A stretch of 5,226 nucleotides of DNA from an archaeon (GTDB taxonomy: Archaea > Iainarchaeota > Iainarchaeia > Iainarchaeales > Iainarchaeaceae). The stretch is from the NCBI GenBank assembly GCA_024653905.1, contig JANLGZ010000004.1:1-5226 (forward strand), written 5' to 3'. Numbering within the stretch: position 1 is the first letter of the stretch; each line of letters opens with the position of its first letter. Made by a program: the position numbers and the translations under genes. Below are positions 4,512 through 5,226 of this stretch, piece by piece. The notes beneath the pieces are model-generated. The model ran no database searches, was not told where the DNA came from, and saw only the letters and a program-made list of their open reading frames with translations.

Positions 4512-5129
4512 ATGGAATTTAAATTAACGAAAGGAATCATTACGTTTGAACGCAAATTATCAGATTTGGACAAACTGGTTCTGAAATTCTGCAAAATACT
4601 TGAGAAAAACAAAATAGATTATGTAATAATTTCAGGATACATTGCCATACTTTTCGGGAGAAGCAGAAACACCGAGGATGTTGACCTTTTTATAGAGGAA
4701 ATGGAATTCACAAAATTCAAATCCTTGTGGGATGAACTTTACCAAAATGGTTTTGAGTGCATTAACGAATCCAAACCTGAAAGGGTATACAATGAATACC
4801 TGAAAAATTCCTCCGCAATACGGTTCGCTGAAAAAGGAAAATTCATACCGAATTTTGAACTTAAATTCCCAAAAACAAGATACAACAATTACTCACTGAA
4901 AAACAAGCTGAAAGTGATTATAAACGGAAAAACAATAAACGCATCAGAACTCGAACTGCAAATAGCATTCAAGCTTTATTTAGGAACGGACAAGGATTTT
5001 GAAGACGCACGGCATCTCTACAAAACATTTGAGGAAAAGTTAAATATGGGTTTGCTCACAAAACATATAATTGAATTAAAAGTTGAAAAACAAGCGGAGA
5101 AGATATTATGGAAAAAATACCGCAACTGA
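4512..5129 (+). CDS. Nucleotidyltransferase-fold protein, toxin-antitoxin-like
   Basis: This 205-residue protein has the polymerase-beta nucleotidyltransferase fold seen in AbiEii-type and related toxin-antitoxin proteins. The core motif is YVIISGYIAILFGRSRNTED (37-56) running into VDLFIE: S41-G42, R50, R52, T54 and the metal-binding pair D56/D58. A third acid is probably E116 in NFELKFP. A later helix, KDFEDARHLY (161-170), is typical of this group. By family knowledge it would transfer a nucleotide from NTP to RNA or protein; the target is unknown. The ATG at 4512 is about 25 nt from a TATA centre. Its last 22 bp overlap the start of a small charged protein in another frame, so the two are translated together. 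That partner does not look like a HEPN protein, so this is not the classic MNT-HEPN pair. Confidence 0.85.
   Translation: MEFKLTKGIITFERKLSDLDKLVLKFCKILEKNKIDYVIISGYIAILFGRSRNTEDVDLFIEEMEFTKFKSLWDELYQNGFECINESKPERVYNEYLKNSSAIRFAEKGKFIPNFELKFPKTRYNNYSLKNKLKVIINGKTINASELELQIAFKLYLGTDKDFEDARHLYKTFEEKLNMGLLTKHIIELKVEKQAEKILWKKYRN
5096..5100 (+). promoter_or_regulatory. Shine-Dalgarno site of the small partner gene
   Basis: GGAGA lies 7 nt before the ATG at 5108, inside the coding region of the nucleotidyltransferase. It supports the chosen start and the 22-bp overlap. Confidence 0.6.
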
Positions 5130-5226
5130 CAAAAAAAGATTTCGAGGAAATGGAAAAAGAAAAAGAACGCAACAGAGAAGAACGCCTCAAATTTGTGGAC
5201 CTGTATGCCAAGTGGCTCAAAAAAAC
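5108..5226 (+). CDS. Small charged partner of the nucleotidyltransferase (3' partial)
   Basis: Thirty-nine codons are visible before the window ends. The protein begins MEKIPQLTKKDFEEMEKEKE, and RLKFVDLYAKWLKK follows at 26-39. The first part is highly charged and probably helical. The second part resembles the small proteins that often follow archaeal nucleotidyltransferase genes, which read like RFVxLYAxWVK before an N-rich stretch; this is from memory of such pairs. The ATG overlaps the previous gene by 22 bp and has a GGAGA site, so co-translation is clear. An antitoxin or regulatory-subunit role is inferred only from the arrangement. I see no HEPN motif in the visible part. Confidence 0.75.
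   Translation, partial: MEKIPQLTKKDFEEMEKEKERNREERLKFVDLYAKWLKK

Noticed and set aside
1..5226. CRISPR array, insertion sequence or attachment site
   Set aside because: No regularly spaced direct repeats, transposase, terminal inverted repeats or tRNA-end duplication were seen.

Overview
The window looks like chromosomal DNA from an AT-rich archaeon. Three things point that way. Gene starts are preceded by archaeal BRE/TATA boxes about 25-29 nt upstream, giving leaderless or nearly leaderless messages. Genes inside operons carry Shine-Dalgarno sites of the GGAGGTGA type. The gene content (a DhnA-type class I fructose-bisphosphate aldolase, a VapBC pair, a DUF4143 ATPase and a nucleotidyltransferase pair) fits archaea. 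I cannot fix the lineage from sequence alone; a DPANN or euryarchaeal origin is an inference.

Layout. Positions 1-564 (+) hold the C-terminal part of an AAA/DUF4143 ATPase, cut by the window edge. It converges on, and overlaps by 9 bp, a minus-strand operon running from about 2465 down to 556. In transcription order that operon is vapB (RHH antitoxin), vapC (PIN toxin) and two histidine-phosphatase (phosphoglycerate mutase-like) genes. The genes are packed with 4-nt stop/start overlaps or an 8-nt gap. Its promoter carries a perfect 20-bp palindrome plus a third half-site, very probably the autoregulatory operator. Next upstream, also on the minus strand, is a class I aldolase (2558-3496) with its own leaderless promoter, abutted by three alternating copies of GGTTGATT. 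Before that comes a 263-residue membrane protein with two related halves (3544-4335).

At 4336-4511 the window switches strand. An AT-rich element can serve as TATA box in both directions: leftward for the membrane protein and rightward into a GC-rich, hairpin-rich stretch (4388-4484). That stretch has no convincing coding sequence and is my best candidate for an unannotated structured RNA. It ends in a second TATA box serving a nucleotidyltransferase-fold protein (4512-5129). Its 3' end overlaps by 22 bp a small charged partner protein that runs off the window, a toxin-antitoxin-like arrangement.

Functional reading. The left half combines a central carbon enzyme with a toxin-antitoxin operon carrying two phosphatases, so VapB autoregulation would also set phosphatase levels. 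The right half may be a second two-gene toxin-antitoxin-like module, preceded by a possible non-coding RNA. The most worthwhile leads are the structured RNA, the phosphatase-bearing vapBC operon with its operator and non-canonical vapC start, and the nucleotidyltransferase/partner pair.
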